64,000 bases of DNA from Telluria mixta (GCF_029223865.1 NZ_CP119520.1:806001-870000), one strand, 5' to 3'; positions 15,855 through 25,204 are shown, counted from the first letter of the stretch. Numbers and translations: made by a program. Notes: a model not told the origin generated them from the sequence alone.

Positions 15855-16910
15855 ATGGCCGATCCGTCAACACACCACGCCGCCGTGAAAGAAGACACCC
15901 CGCTCCTCGTCCCCGTCCTCGCCGCCCTGCCGGTGTTCGCGTGCATGGTGATCCTCGGCCTGCCCGCGCTGGGCCACGGTTACGCGCCCATGTTTCGCGC
16001 GCTGTTCTTCGTCGCGTGCGCCGCCTGGACGATGCCGCTGGTCCTGCTGCAGCGCGCCCTGTGGCGCCAGGGCCGCGCGTGGTGGACGATGACGCTCGTC
16101 CTGCTCGCCGCGTCTTACGCGATGGCGGTCGTGAACTCGCTGCTGGGCCAGTGGCTGTCGATCGCGCTCGGGCTGGAGACGGGCTACCACTGGGGTGAGC
16201 TCGTACGGGGCCTGGACGGCTGCTGGCTCGCGCTGGTCGCGTTCTGCGCGATGCATGCGGTGGCCGTGTACTACCTGTCGCTGCAGCGCACCCGGCTGCG
16301 CCTCGCGCAGGCGCTCGCCGACGCGCGCGACGCGGAACTGCGCGCGCTGCGCCTGCAGGTCAATCCGCACTTCCTCTTCAATACGCTGAACGCCGTTTCG
16401 GCCCTCGTCGCGGCCGGCGCGAACCGCGACGCGAACCGCATGCTCGCCCGCGTGTCCGATTTTCTGCGCGCGACGCTGGCGCACGACGGCCGTCACGAGC
16501 ACACGCTGGCCGAGGAACTGGCGCTGACGGAAGCCTATCTCGACATCGAAAAGGCCCGCCTCGGCGAACGCCTGCAGCTGGCGATGCACGCGGGACCCGA
16601 CCTGCTCGATGCCGCCGTGCCCTACCTGATGCTGCAACCGCTCGTCGAGAACGCCGTCCGCCACGGCATCGCGCCCATGGCCGCCCCGGGCCGTATCGAC
16701 ATCCGCGTCGACCGCGCCGACGACCGCCTGTGCGTGGACGTGCGCAACGACGGCGCGCGGCCGTCGCAAGCCGGCGGCGGCATCGGCCTGGCCAACGTGG
16801 CGAACCGGCTGCGCCATCTGTACGGCGACGCCCAGCGGGTCGACGCGGGCTGGCGCGATGACGGCCGCTTCCACGTGTCGCTGACGTTGCCTTTGCGGGT
16901 GGCGGCATGA
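15855..16910 (+). CDS. LytS/YehU-type sensor histidine kinase
   Basis: A 351-residue kinase with four membrane segments (about 20-140) and a short linker. The PF06580 core has LRLQVNPHFLFNTLNA with His172 as the phosphate acceptor. The ATPase domain has LMLQPLVENAVRHGI (N box) and GGGIGLANVANRL (G box). I took the ATG at 15855 as the start; the frame extends further upstream but that part would overlap the previous gene. Its stop overlaps the ATG of the LytTR regulator (ATGA), so kinase and regulator are coupled and should form one two-component system. The signal is unknown. Confidence 0.9.
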   Translation: MADPSTHHAAVKEDTPLLVPVLAALPVFACMVILGLPALGHGYAPMFRALFFVACAAWTMPLVLLQRALWRQGRAWWTMTLVLLAASYAMAVVNSLLGQWLSIALGLETGYHWGELVRGLDGCWLALVAFCAMHAVAVYYLSLQRTRLRLAQALADARDAELRALRLQVNPHFLFNTLNAVSALVAAGANRDANRMLARVSDFLRATLAHDGRHEHTLAEELALTEAYLDIEKARLGERLQLAMHAGPDLLDAAVPYLMLQPLVENAVRHGIAPMAAPGRIDIRVDRADDRLCVDVRNDGARPSQAGGGIGLANVANRLRHLYGDAQRVDAGWRDDGRFHVSLTLPLRVAA

Positions 16911-17635
16911 TGCGCGTCGCGATCGTCGACGACGAACCGCTGGCCCGGCTCGCCGTGAAGGCGAGACTGGCGCGCCACGCGGACCTGGAACTGGTGGCGG
17001 AATACGGCGACGGCGACACGGCCGCCGCGGGCCTCGCCGCCATCCGGCCCGACCTCGTGTTCGTGGACGTCGAGATGCCCGGCAAGAACGGCCTCGACAT
17101 GCTGGCGTCCCTGCCCCGCCCCGAGCGCCCGCTGGCGATCCTGCTCACGGCCCACGACAGCTTCGCCGTGCGCGCGTTCGACCTCGCCGCCCTCGACTAC
17201 CTGCTGAAACCCGTCGACGACGACCGCCTGGACGACGCGCTGGACCGCGCCCGCACGGCCTTCGCGCACCTGCGCCCCGCCGCGCCGGCCGCGTGGACGC
17301 GCAGCTTCACGGTGCGCGTGGGCAGCCGCACGGTCATCGTCGACGCGGCCGACGTCGAGCGCATCGAGGCCGACGGCGACTACGCCACCCTGCACGCGGG
17401 CGGCAGGACGTACCTCGTGCGCGAGCCGCTGCAGGCATTGGCCCGGCGGCTCGACCCGGCCCGGTTCCAGCGTGTGCACCGATCCAGCATCGTGCGCCTG
17501 GACGTCGTCGCCGAACTGCGCGCACTGACGAACCGCGACGCCTTGCTGCGCCTGCGCGACGGCACCTTGCTGCGCGCGAGCCGCACCTACATGCCTGCGC
17601 TGACGCAGGCGCTGACCCTTCATACGCATCCATGA
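16907..17635 (+). CDS. LytTR-family response regulator
   Basis: A 242-residue regulator. The receiver domain (1-120) has the acidic pocket VDDE, the phosphate-accepting Asp54 in LVFVDVEMPGKNG, and the conserved LLKPVDDD lysine loop. The LytTR DNA-binding domain occupies about 135-240 (IEADGDYATLHAGGRTYLVREPL and RVHRSSIVRLD). It starts inside the stop of the kinase gene and ends inside the start of the acyltransferase gene, both ATGA overlaps, which makes a compact three-gene operon. LytTR proteins often control envelope or polysaccharide genes, which fits the downstream acyltransferase. Confidence 0.92.
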   Translation: MMRVAIVDDEPLARLAVKARLARHADLELVAEYGDGDTAAAGLAAIRPDLVFVDVEMPGKNGLDMLASLPRPERPLAILLTAHDSFAVRAFDLAALDYLLKPVDDDRLDDALDRARTAFAHLRPAAPAAWTRSFTVRVGSRTVIVDAADVERIEADGDYATLHAGGRTYLVREPLQALARRLDPARFQRVHRSSIVRLDVVAELRALTNRDALLRLRDGTLLRASRTYMPALTQALTLHTHP

Positions 17636-18762
17636 TCCACTCTGCCTTGACTTCCCGCCTGCGCGGCCTCGACCTGCTGCGCGCCGCCGCCATCCTCCTC
17701 GTCCTGATGAGCCATTACATGGGCTTCGTCAGCCACGCACCCACGTTCGGCGTCGTCGGCAAGGTCGGCTGGGCCGGCGTCGACCTGTTCTTCGTGCTGA
17801 GCGGCTACCTGATCGGCAACCAGCTGCTGGCGCCCGCCGCTCGGGGCGAACCGCTGTCGCTGAAGGCCTTCTTCGTACGTCGGCTGCTGCGCACGCTGCC
17901 CAATTACTACGTCGTGCTGGCCGTGTACTGGCTGTTCCCCGGTCCGCCGCTCGGCGGTTCGAGCATGGCGGAGCCGTGGCGCTTCCTGACGTTCACGCAG
18001 AACTTCGGGCTCGCCTACGGCCAGACGTTCACGCATTCCTGGTCGCTGTGCATCGAGGAGCAGTTTTATCTGCTGCTGCCCCTCGTCGTGCTGGCGCTGG
18101 CGCGCCTCGGCTTTCCCGTGCGGCTGGCCTGGGGCCTGCTGGTGGGCGGTATCGTCGCGGGCATGGCCACACGCGCCGCGGCATACGCGCTGAACGGGCA
18201 CGACGCCTTCTCGGCCGAGGTCTATTACTCGAGCTTCTGCCGCGCCGACGAACTGCTGCCCGGCGTCGCCATCGCCCTGCTGCGCAACTTCCATCCGCAC
18301 GCGTTCGAGCGCCTGCTGCGCCACGCGAACGCGTTATGCGCGGCGGGCCTCGCGCTGAGCGTCGGCATCCTGACCTGCATCCACCTCGACTGGCCGACGA
18401 CGCCCGTCACGTCCACGTTCGGCTTTTCGCTGCTGTCGATCGGCTTTGCGCTGCTGACCTGCGCGGCGCTGTCCCCGGCCTGCATCCTGAACCGCATCGA
18501 CATCCCCGGCGCGTCGCAGCTCGCGCTGTGGTCGTACGCCGTCTACCTCGTGCACAAGCCCGTGTTCATGGCGCTGCGGCCGCACATCGAGCGCCTGCAC
18601 ATCGATGCGGGCGCGCCCGCGGCCGTCGTCGCCGTCATGGGGGCGGGCATCGCCGGCGGCTGGGTGCTGTACCGCTGCGTGGAGACGCCGTTCATGTGGC
18701 TGCGGGCACGGTGGACGGCGGGCGCCCGTCCGGCGCGGCTGGTTCCCCTGTCCGCGGAATAA
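17632..18762 (+). CDS. Acyltransferase 3 family membrane protein
   Basis: A 376-residue integral membrane protein with about ten spans. The amino region RLRGLDLLRAAAILLVLMSH, ending in the conserved His, and FFVLSGYLIGNQL are typical of the OafA/NodX acyltransferase 3 family. HSWSLCIEEQFYLLLP is the second family block. These enzymes move acyl groups (often acetyl) across the inner membrane onto O-antigen, exopolysaccharide or other glycans. Translational coupling to the LytTR regulator (ATGA at 17632) suggests that surface glycan acylation is the output of, or cofunctions with, this two-component system. Confidence 0.9.
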   Translation: MIHSALTSRLRGLDLLRAAAILLVLMSHYMGFVSHAPTFGVVGKVGWAGVDLFFVLSGYLIGNQLLAPAARGEPLSLKAFFVRRLLRTLPNYYVVLAVYWLFPGPPLGGSSMAEPWRFLTFTQNFGLAYGQTFTHSWSLCIEEQFYLLLPLVVLALARLGFPVRLAWGLLVGGIVAGMATRAAAYALNGHDAFSAEVYYSSFCRADELLPGVAIALLRNFHPHAFERLLRHANALCAAGLALSVGILTCIHLDWPTTPVTSTFGFSLLSIGFALLTCAALSPACILNRIDIPGASQLALWSYAVYLVHKPVFMALRPHIERLHIDAGAPAAVVAVMGAGIAGGWVLYRCVETPFMWLRARWTAGARPARLVPLSAE

Positions 18763-18772
18763 ATGGTATGCC

Positions 18773-18799
18773 CGCCCGGCGGCTACTGCGCGCCGGGCG
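18773..18799 (+). terminator. GC-rich hairpin after the acyltransferase gene
   Basis: CGCCCGGCG (18773-18781) and CGCCGGGCG (18791-18799) form a perfect 9-bp stem with a 9-base loop, 11 bases after the stop codon of the acyltransferase gene. It lies before the start region of the next gene. No U-run follows, so termination is likely but not certain. Confidence 0.45.
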
Positions 18800-18851
18800 C
18801 AACGCGCATAGTCGATCCCGTTGCACCACTCAACCACAACGAGGATAGACC

Positions 18852-19385
18852 ATGACAACCTTTACCGTTCCCACCGCAGCATCCGTTTCCCCGGCCAACC
18901 GCGCCATCTTCGAACAGCTCGAGAAAAAGCTGGGCATGGTGCCCAACCTGTATGCCACGCTCGCCCATTCCGACCATGCGCTCGGCAACTACCTCACTCT
19001 GCAAAACGGCAAAAGCTCGCTGAGCGCGAAGGAGCGTGAAGTCGTCAACCTGGTCGTCAGCCAGGTCAACGAGTGCGCCTACTGCCTCGCGGCCCACACC
19101 GTCATCGGCGGCATGGTCGGCTTCACCTCCGACCAGATCATCGAGATCCGCAAGGGCGGCGCGTCGTTCGACGAGCGGCTCGATGCGCTGGCCCGTCTGG
19201 CCGCCGACATCACGCGCAACCGCGGCCGCGCCGCACCCGCCGCCGTGGACGCGTTCATCGCGGCCGGCTACGACGCGGGCCATCTGGTGGACGTCGTGAT
19301 GGTCGTCGGCGACAAGATCATCACGAACTACCTGCATGCGCTGACGAACGTGCCCGTCGATTTCCCGGCCGCGCCGGCACTGTGA
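18852..19385 (+). CDS. Carboxymuconolactone decarboxylase / AhpD-like peroxidase-related protein
   Basis: A 177-residue all-helical protein of the CMD/AhpD family. The active-site block reads EREVVNLVVSQVNECAYCLAAH, split here as EREVVNLVVS followed by NECAYCLAAH, giving Glu74, Cys75, Cys78 and His82 in the E-C-x-x-C-x-x-x-H arrangement. This is the redox site of AhpD-type peroxidases. GAGGATAG precedes the start. It is followed after 14 bases by a peroxiredoxin-like gene, so the pair probably acts together against organic peroxides. A substrate other than peroxide is possible, as the family is broad. Confidence 0.88.
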   Translation: MTTFTVPTAASVSPANRAIFEQLEKKLGMVPNLYATLAHSDHALGNYLTLQNGKSSLSAKEREVVNLVVSQVNECAYCLAAHTVIGGMVGFTSDQIIEIRKGGASFDERLDALARLAADITRNRGRAAPAAVDAFIAAGYDAGHLVDVVMVVGDKIITNYLHALTNVPVDFPAAPAL

Positions 19386-19399
19386 GCGAGGAGACCGTC

Positions 19400-20065
19400 A
19401 TGACGCTGCAAGCCAGACTCGATGCCTTCAAGGCCGACTTCAAGGCCGGCAAGGCGCCGTACTTCGCCCCGCCGGAGATCCACCCGATCATGGAACGCGC
19501 CACTGCCGAACTGATCGCCTCCGGCCAGGCCGGCCGGGCGCTCAAGGCGGGCGACCGCGCGCCCGCATTCACCCTCCCCGACCCGGACGGCAAGCCGGTA
19601 TCGTCGGCCGACCTGCTGGCCGCCGGTCCCCTGGTCATGAGCTTCTATCGCGGCGTGTGGTGCCCGTACTGCAATCTCGAACTGCAGGCACTGGAAGAAA
19701 CGCTGCCGCGGTTCCGGGAACTGGGCGCATCGCTCGTCGCCATCTCGCCGCAGACGGCCGCCAACAGTCGCAAGTCGCTGCGCCAGAACGGGCTGTCGTT
19801 TCCGATTTTGAGCGACGGCGGCAACGAGGTCGCGGCCGCGTTCGGCCTGCGCTTCGCGCTGCCGGACTATCTCGTCGAGTTGTACAGGCAGCTCAAGAAC
19901 GACCTGCCCGCGTTCAACGGCGACCCGGGATGGACGCTGCCCATGCCGGCCCGCTACGTGATCGGCCGCGACGGGATCATCGCCTACGCCGAGGTCAATC
20001 CGGACTATACGCAGCGGCCGGAGCCGGAGAATCTGCTGCCGGTACTGGAGCGTCTGTCTGCATGA
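19400..20065 (+). CDS. Peroxiredoxin-like (AhpC/TSA) protein
   Basis: A 221-residue thioredoxin-fold protein. After an ~45-residue helical lead it has GDRAPAFTLPDPDGKPVS and the site YRGVWCPYCNLEL with Cys88 and Cys91. This CxxC-type site is found in the peroxiredoxin-like group rather than in classical two-Cys AhpC. The ATG at 19400 is preceded by GAGGAGACC. It is the second gene of a pair with the AhpD-like gene, a natural reductase/peroxidase pairing. Its last 71 bases overlap the 3' end of the convergent LysR gene. Confidence 0.88.
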   Translation: MTLQARLDAFKADFKAGKAPYFAPPEIHPIMERATAELIASGQAGRALKAGDRAPAFTLPDPDGKPVSSADLLAAGPLVMSFYRGVWCPYCNLELQALEETLPRFRELGASLVAISPQTAANSRKSLRQNGLSFPILSDGGNEVAAAFGLRFALPDYLVELYRQLKNDLPAFNGDPGWTLPMPARYVIGRDGIIAYAEVNPDYTQRPEPENLLPVLERLSA

Positions 20066-20939
20066 TGTCCTGGACGAAGGCGGCGAACGCGCGCGCCTTC
20101 GCGCTGGACAGGCGGCCCGACGGATACACCGCCCACAGGGCTATCGTGGGCAGGGTCCAGTCGGTGAGGATGGCGGTCACGTCGCCGCGCGCCAGTTCGG
20201 GCCCGAACATCCACTCGGACGCGACGGCGATGCCCATGTCCGCGCACACGGCCGCGCGCACGCCTTCCGCCGCGCTCACGCGCAGCCGGCCGCCGACCGC
20301 GACCGACAGTTCCGTGTCGCCGCGCCGGAACGACCAGCTGCCGCCCGCGCCGATGTCCTGCAAATACGTCACGGTGTCGTGCCGCGCGAGGTCGGCCGGG
20401 GTCGCGGGAACGCCGCGTTCGGCCAGGTAGCGCGGGGTCGCCACGACGACGCGGCGGCCAGTAGCGAGGCGGCGCGCCGTCATCGACGAGTCGCCCAGGT
20501 CGCCCATGCGCAGGGCGACGTCGATGCCGTGCTCCAGCAGGTCGATGTTGCGGTCGTCCAGCACGACGTCGACGTCGAGCGCCGGATGCGCGTCCAGGAA
20601 GCGCTTCAGGTGCGGGATCACGTGCAGGCGCGCGAACGTCACTGCGGCGCATACGCGCAGCCGGCCGGCGAGTTCGGCGCCCGCGCCGCGCGCCGCGCTG
20701 TCGGCTTCGTCGGCCAGGGCGATGGCGCGCAAGGCCGCCTCGTAATACGCCTGGCCGGCTTCCGTCGGCGTCAGGCCGCGCGTGGAGCGCAACAGCAATC
20801 GTGTCTGCAAATGGTCTTCCAGTTGCGCGACCGCTTTCGACACGGCCGGCTGGCCGACACCCAGCCGCCGCGCCGCGCCGGAAAACGAACCGGTTTCCAC
20901 GGTACGGACAAAGGTTTCCATCAGCGCCAGTCGGTCCAT
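19995..20939 (-). CDS. LysR-family transcriptional regulator
   Basis: A 314-residue LysR regulator. The helix-turn-helix is in FVRTVETGSFSGAARRLGVGQPAVSKAVAQLE, given here in parts as FVRTVETGSFSGAARRLG and QPAVSKAVAQLE. A type-2 periplasmic-binding fold for the effector follows (about 90-295). I chose MDRLALMETF at 20939 as the start because that is where the family begins; a longer upstream frame is not needed. The Ala/Pro-rich tail (about 18 residues, ending AAAYSPD) lies in DNA shared with the end of the peroxiredoxin gene on the other strand. Of the CrgA/YhjC-like subgroup; the regulated genes cannot be told. Confidence 0.9.
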   Translation of the reverse strand: MDRLALMETFVRTVETGSFSGAARRLGVGQPAVSKAVAQLEDHLQTRLLLRSTRGLTPTEAGQAYYEAALRAIALADEADSAARGAGAELAGRLRVCAAVTFARLHVIPHLKRFLDAHPALDVDVVLDDRNIDLLEHGIDVALRMGDLGDSSMTARRLATGRRVVVATPRYLAERGVPATPADLARHDTVTYLQDIGAGGSWSFRRGDTELSVAVGGRLRVSAAEGVRAAVCADMGIAVASEWMFGPELARGDVTAILTDWTLPTIALWAVYPSGRLSSAKARAFAAFVQDIMQTDAPVPAADSPAPAAAYSPD

Positions 20940-21086
20940 CGGCACGTTTCGCAAAAGGTTCGGGACCTTCATTATAGAAGGCCACGGCACCGCTCATACC
21001 GCCGAATACGCATTCCATCGCACGGTGCGGGCACGCCGATCCGGGCAAGTCTACATTGGCATCATCGCCACCGTAGAAAGCCCGCC

Positions 21087-21953
21087 ATGCTGGAACTGCA
21101 CAACGTCACCAAGACCTTCGGCAAGCACGTCACGGCCGTCGCCGACGTCTCGCTGCGCCTCGAACCGGGCGTCGTCGGCCTGATCGGCCATAACGGCGCC
21201 GGCAAGACGACGTTGATGCAGATGATCGCCACGCTGACGAAGCCGAGCGGCGGCCGCATCCTGTTCGACGGCACCGACGTCGTGGCGCAACCCGATGCGA
21301 TCCGCAACCGGCTGGGCTACCTGCCGCAGGACTTCGGCGTCTACCGCAACGTGACGGCGCTCGAATTCATGCGCTATTTCGCAGCCCTCAAGGGCGTGCG
21401 CGACCCGGCCCGCATCCGCCGCCTGCTGGAACTCGTCAACCTGCACGACCAGGCGCACCGCATGGCCAGCACGTTCTCGGGCGGCATGCTGCGCCGCCTG
21501 GGCATCGCGCAGGCGCTGCTGAACGATCCGGACATTCTCGTCGTCGACGAGCCGACCGCCGGCCTCGATCCGGAAGAGCGCCTGCGCTTCCGCAACCTGC
21601 TGGCCGACCTGGGTTTCAATAAACTCGTGATCATCTCGACACACATCGTGTCCGACGTCGAAAGCATCGCGGGCCAGCTGGCGATCATGCGCAGCAGCCG
21701 GCTCGTCGCGTGCGACACGCCGGACGCCATCCTCGGCCGCGCGCGCGGCCAGGTGTGGTCGGCCAGCGTGGATGCCGACGAATACGAGATGCTGCGCTCG
21801 ACGACGCACGTGCTGCACGCGCTGCGCCAGGGCGAACGGGTCAGCCTGCGCATCGCCCATCCGACGCCGCCCTGCGCCGGCGCGCAGCCCTGCGAGCCGA
21901 GCCTGGAAGAAGCGCTGATGGCGCAACGTTACGCCGTGAAGGAAGCGGCATGA
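21087..21953 (+). CDS. ABC transporter ATP-binding protein (ABC-2 exporter type)
   Basis: A 288-residue ATPase. It has Walker A GHNGAGKTT (about residues 34-42), the Q-loop LPQDFGVYRN, a signature FSGGMLRRLG (Phe replacing the usual Leu), Walker B ILVVDEPTAGLD and the switch His in ISTHIV. The carboxy extension of ~70 residues, with a Cys-containing segment PPCAGAQPC, is typical of exporter ATPases of this group. It overlaps the start of the permease gene by four bases (ATGA). Together they form a two-gene export system. It could move a lipid, peptide or antibiotic; the substrate is not evident. Confidence 0.9.
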   Translation: MLELHNVTKTFGKHVTAVADVSLRLEPGVVGLIGHNGAGKTTLMQMIATLTKPSGGRILFDGTDVVAQPDAIRNRLGYLPQDFGVYRNVTALEFMRYFAALKGVRDPARIRRLLELVNLHDQAHRMASTFSGGMLRRLGIAQALLNDPDILVVDEPTAGLDPEERLRFRNLLADLGFNKLVIISTHIVSDVESIAGQLAIMRSSRLVACDTPDAILGRARGQVWSASVDADEYEMLRSTTHVLHALRQGERVSLRIAHPTPPCAGAQPCEPSLEEALMAQRYAVKEAA

Positions 21954-23506
21954 ACGCGTCGCTCCATACCATCCGCACGCTGGCGCTGCTGGAAGCACGC
22001 GTGCGGCTGCGCCGGCTGTCCACGCTCGTCACCCTGCTCGCCGTCGTCGCGCTCAGCTGGATGATGATCTCCGACCCGGCCGACGGCCTGACGCTCATCG
22101 CGGTCAGCGGCGCGCGCGTGCTGTACACGAGTTCCGCGCTGGCGCTCGGCAGCGCGGCGCTGGCGACCCTGGTGCTGGCGCTCGCCGGCTTCTTCCTGCT
22201 GCGCGGACGCGTCGCGGAAGACCTGCGCAGCGGCGCCGGGTCCGTCATCGGCGCGAGCGGCAACGGCGGCGCACTGTTCGTCGTCGCGCGCTGGTGCGGC
22301 GGCGTGCTGTACCTGACGGCGCTCACCGGTGCCTTCATGGCCACGGTGCTGCTGTGCCACGCCATTCGCGGCGACGGCCCCATCGAACCGCTGGTCTACC
22401 TGCAGACCTATGCGCTCGTGCTGGGGCCGATGATCCTGTTCACGGCCGGCTGCGCGACCCTGTTCGACGCCTGGGCGCCGCTGATGGGCAAGAAGGGCGA
22501 TGTGCTGTACTTCTTCGTGTGGGTCGGCCAGATGGCCCTGCTGCCCGCCGTGGCGGAGGGCTTGCATCCGGCCGCCATTCCGGCCGACTTCACGGGGACG
22601 AGTGCCGTCATCGCAGCCCTCGCGGCCCACGTCGACGTCAAGGACGGCCTGATGCTCGGCATCGCGAATTACGATCCGCACAAGGCGGCGTTGACGCTGC
22701 CGACGTGGGTGTGGACGACACCCATCGCCGGCGCGCGCTGCCTCGCGGCGCTGCTGGCGCTGATCCCGCTGCTGCTCGCGCTGCCGCTGTTTCACCGCTT
22801 TTCACCGGACCGCGTCAAGCCCGGCAAAGGACGCGCCAGGCGTTCGCCGCTGGCCGTCGTCGACGGCTGGCTGCGTCCCCTCGCCCGCCTCGTCGATCCG
22901 CTGTTCGGCCTCGCCGCCCGCGTGCCCGGTATCGCGGGCCAGGCGCTGGCCGACGTCGCGCTGACCTTGGCCGCATCGCCGTCCGCGATCGCGCTGCTGC
23001 TGGCGGTCCAGGTGCCCGCGCTGGTGCTCGGCGTGGAAGCGCTGGCACCGTTCACGCTCGTATGCGTCGCGTACTGGGGCATCCTCGTGAGCGACCTGTC
23101 CACGCGCGACGGCGACGCCGCGCTGGCGGGCATGGGCGCGGCCGTCCCGGGCGGTGCCGCGCGCCGCTACTGGCGCCAGTTCCTGGCCAGCCTCGTGCTG
23201 GGGCTGATGTTCACCGGCGTCGCCGTGCTGCACCTGGCCGTGGCGGACCCGCTGCGCGCCGGCGCCCTCTTCTGCGGCGTGTTCGCGCTGGCCGCATTCG
23301 CGAGCTTCGCGGGTCGCACGAGCGGCACGTCGCGCACCTTCCTCGCGCTGTTCCTGTTCGGGCTGTATGTGAGCGTCAACGTAAGCCGCGGCGCGTGGGC
23401 GGACATCGTCGGCTTCCACGGCAATGCGACGATCGCATCGAGCCTTGCGTGGGCGGGCCTCGGCGTGCTCGCGGTGCTGGGCGGGCACGTGTGGAACCGG
23501 CGCTAG
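21950..23506 (+). CDS. ABC-2 type transporter permease
   Basis: A 518-residue integral membrane protein with about twelve hydrophobic spans and no other domain. It is coupled to the ATPase gene by an ATGA overlap. The long central loop around residues 180-230 is periplasmic, by alternation of spans. Such permeases with one matching ATPase make homodimeric or pseudo-dimeric exporters. Its stop codon overlaps the stop of the convergent AI-2E gene by four bases. No family-specific motif tells the substrate. Confidence 0.82.
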   Translation: MNASLHTIRTLALLEARVRLRRLSTLVTLLAVVALSWMMISDPADGLTLIAVSGARVLYTSSALALGSAALATLVLALAGFFLLRGRVAEDLRSGAGSVIGASGNGGALFVVARWCGGVLYLTALTGAFMATVLLCHAIRGDGPIEPLVYLQTYALVLGPMILFTAGCATLFDAWAPLMGKKGDVLYFFVWVGQMALLPAVAEGLHPAAIPADFTGTSAVIAALAAHVDVKDGLMLGIANYDPHKAALTLPTWVWTTPIAGARCLAALLALIPLLLALPLFHRFSPDRVKPGKGRARRSPLAVVDGWLRPLARLVDPLFGLAARVPGIAGQALADVALTLAASPSAIALLLAVQVPALVLGVEALAPFTLVCVAYWGILVSDLSTRDGDAALAGMGAAVPGGAARRYWRQFLASLVLGLMFTGVAVLHLAVADPLRAGALFCGVFALAAFASFAGRTSGTSRTFLALFLFGLYVSVNVSRGAWADIVGFHGNATIASSLAWAGLGVLAVLGGHVWNRR

Positions 23507-24573
23507 ACGCCGTTGCCGTTCTGCCTGACGATCGGATCCTTCGTATGGGTCCATCCGCTCATCAGCGAGTAGCCCACCGCCAGCAGGGTCGGCCCGATGA
23601 ACATGCCGACGAAGCCGAACGCGATCACGCCGCCCAGCACGCCCAGTAAGGTCAGCAGGAACGGCAGGCTCGATCCGCGGCTGATCAGCATCGGGCGCAC
23701 GACGTTGTCGACGCCGCTGATCAGGAAGAAGCCCCACACGAGCATGAAGATGGCCCACCCCGTCTCGCCCTGCGCGAACAGCCAGACGGCCGCGCCGCCC
23801 CACACGATCGGCGGCCCGACGGGAATCAGGGAAGACACGAACACGAGCACCGACAGCAGCGGCACCGCGGGCACGCCCGCGATGAAAAAGCCCAGCGCCG
23901 CGACGAGCGCCTGCGCGAGCGCCGTGCCGAGCAGGCCGTACATCACGCCGCGTACGGTCTGGCTGACGATCTCCGCGACGGATTCCGCCTCCTCGTCCAT
24001 GATGCGGTGCATGGCGGCCTTGATGACGGCCATCAGCGCTTCGCCGTCGCGATAAAAGAAGAAGCTGACGAACGCGGCGAGGCTCATCTGCGCGACGCCC
24101 GTGCCCAGCATGATTCCCCCGGACAGCAGCGCATGCCGCGCCGGTTCGACCATGCGGCGCGCGAGTTCCATCATGCGGTCGCGGCTGGCGACCAGTTGGC
24201 GCAGGTAGTTGTCGAGCTGGTCGCCGACGAGCGGGATGTCGCGGATCCATGCGGGCGGCAGCAGCTCGCCATGGTTCAGCGCGGCGCGGATCTGGTCGAA
24301 CGACGACGCCACGTTGTCCGCGAGGTTGTACGCGACGAGCGCCAGCGGGATGATCACCAGCAGTGTGAGACTCAGTGTCATCGTCAACGCGGTGAGCGTG
24401 CGCCGGCCGCGCAGGCGCACCAGCAGCCGCTGGTACAGGGGCCAGGACGAGATGACGACGGCGGCCGCGAACAGGATCGCGGCCAGGAAGGGTTGCAGAA
24501 CGTAGAGGCAGCCGAGCGTCAGTAAAATGACCACGCCGGCGCGCGTGTAGTTCCTACCTGGTCGCTTGTCCAT
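23503..24573 (-). CDS. AI-2E family transporter (PF01594)
   Basis: A 356-residue membrane protein with about eight spans. It has the family regions at both ends (YVLQPFLAAILFAAAVVISSW near the start, shown here as FLAAILFAAAVVISSW, and FGFVGMFIGPTLLAVGYSLM near the end). The family was named for AI-2 export by TqsA, but other members are Na+/H+ antiporters or permeases of unknown cargo. The gene is downstream of, and convergent with, the ABC exporter. Start at the ATG preceding DKRPGRN; the ribosome site is weak. Confidence 0.88.
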   Translation of the reverse strand: MDKRPGRNYTRAGVVILLTLGCLYVLQPFLAAILFAAAVVISSWPLYQRLLVRLRGRRTLTALTMTLSLTLLVIIPLALVAYNLADNVASSFDQIRAALNHGELLPPAWIRDIPLVGDQLDNYLRQLVASRDRMMELARRMVEPARHALLSGGIMLGTGVAQMSLAAFVSFFFYRDGEALMAVIKAAMHRIMDEEAESVAEIVSQTVRGVMYGLLGTALAQALVAALGFFIAGVPAVPLLSVLVFVSSLIPVGPPIVWGGAAVWLFAQGETGWAIFMLVWGFFLISGVDNVVRPMLISRGSSLPFLLTLLGVLGGVIAFGFVGMFIGPTLLAVGYSLMSGWTHTKDPIVRQNGNGV

Positions 24574-24601
24574 TCAACCTGATCATCGGGTGATTACGAT
24601 G

Positions 24602-25204
24602 TCAGGATAATAACTCACGCAGATCGTGCACGATAGGATCGGGGCCCTGGCCATGGCGGATGAACAGGCGCAGGCGGCCGTCACGGTCGAAGACGTAGCT
24701 GCCGGCCGTGTGGTCGATCGTGTAGCTGCCCGGGTCCGTGCCCGGCACCTTCGAGTAGAACACCTTGAATTCCTTGGCCGTCTTCGCCGTCTGCTCGGGC
24801 GTGCCGCGCAGGCCGATGAAGCGCTTGTCGAACGCGGGCACGTAGTTGGCCAGCAGTTCCTGCGTGTCGCGCTCGGGGTCGAGGGTGATGAACAGCACCT
24901 GCACCTGGTCGGCCAGCGGTCCCAGTTTCTGCATCACGGTGGCCATTTCCGCCATCGTGGTCGGGCACACGTCCGGACATTGCGTGTAGCCGAAGAAGAC
25001 GACGACGGCCTTGCCCTTGAAGTCGGCCAGGGTGCGCGCCTTGCCCGTGTGGTCGGTCAGCGTAAAGCCTTTCGCGTAATCGAGGCCCGTGACGTCGGTG
25101 TTCTGGAAGGATTCCTTCTGCTTGCCCGGCAGCTTGTCGCATGCGGCGAGGGAAACGGTCAGCGCGCAGGCGGCGACAAGCAGGGGCAGCAGTTTTTTCA
25201 TCAT
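24602..25204 (-). CDS. SCO1/SenC copper chaperone lipoprotein
   Basis: A 200-residue Sco-family protein anchored as a lipoprotein (VSLAAC, lipid on Cys22). It has the copper site GYTQCPDVC with Cys76 and Cys80 and the distant His165 in YTIDHTAG, all three ligands of Sco1. It delivers copper to the CuA centre of cytochrome c oxidase subunit II in the periplasm. Its ATG overlaps the stop of ctaB by one base. It is the last gene of the ctaA-ctaB-sco part of the oxidase assembly cluster. Confidence 0.92.
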   Translation of the reverse strand: MMKKLLPLLVAACALTVSLAACDKLPGKQKESFQNTDVTGLDYAKGFTLTDHTGKARTLADFKGKAVVVFFGYTQCPDVCPTTMAEMATVMQKLGPLADQVQVLFITLDPERDTQELLANYVPAFDKRFIGLRGTPEQTAKTAKEFKVFYSKVPGTDPGSYTIDHTAGSYVFDRDGRLRLFIRHGQGPDPIVHDLRELLS

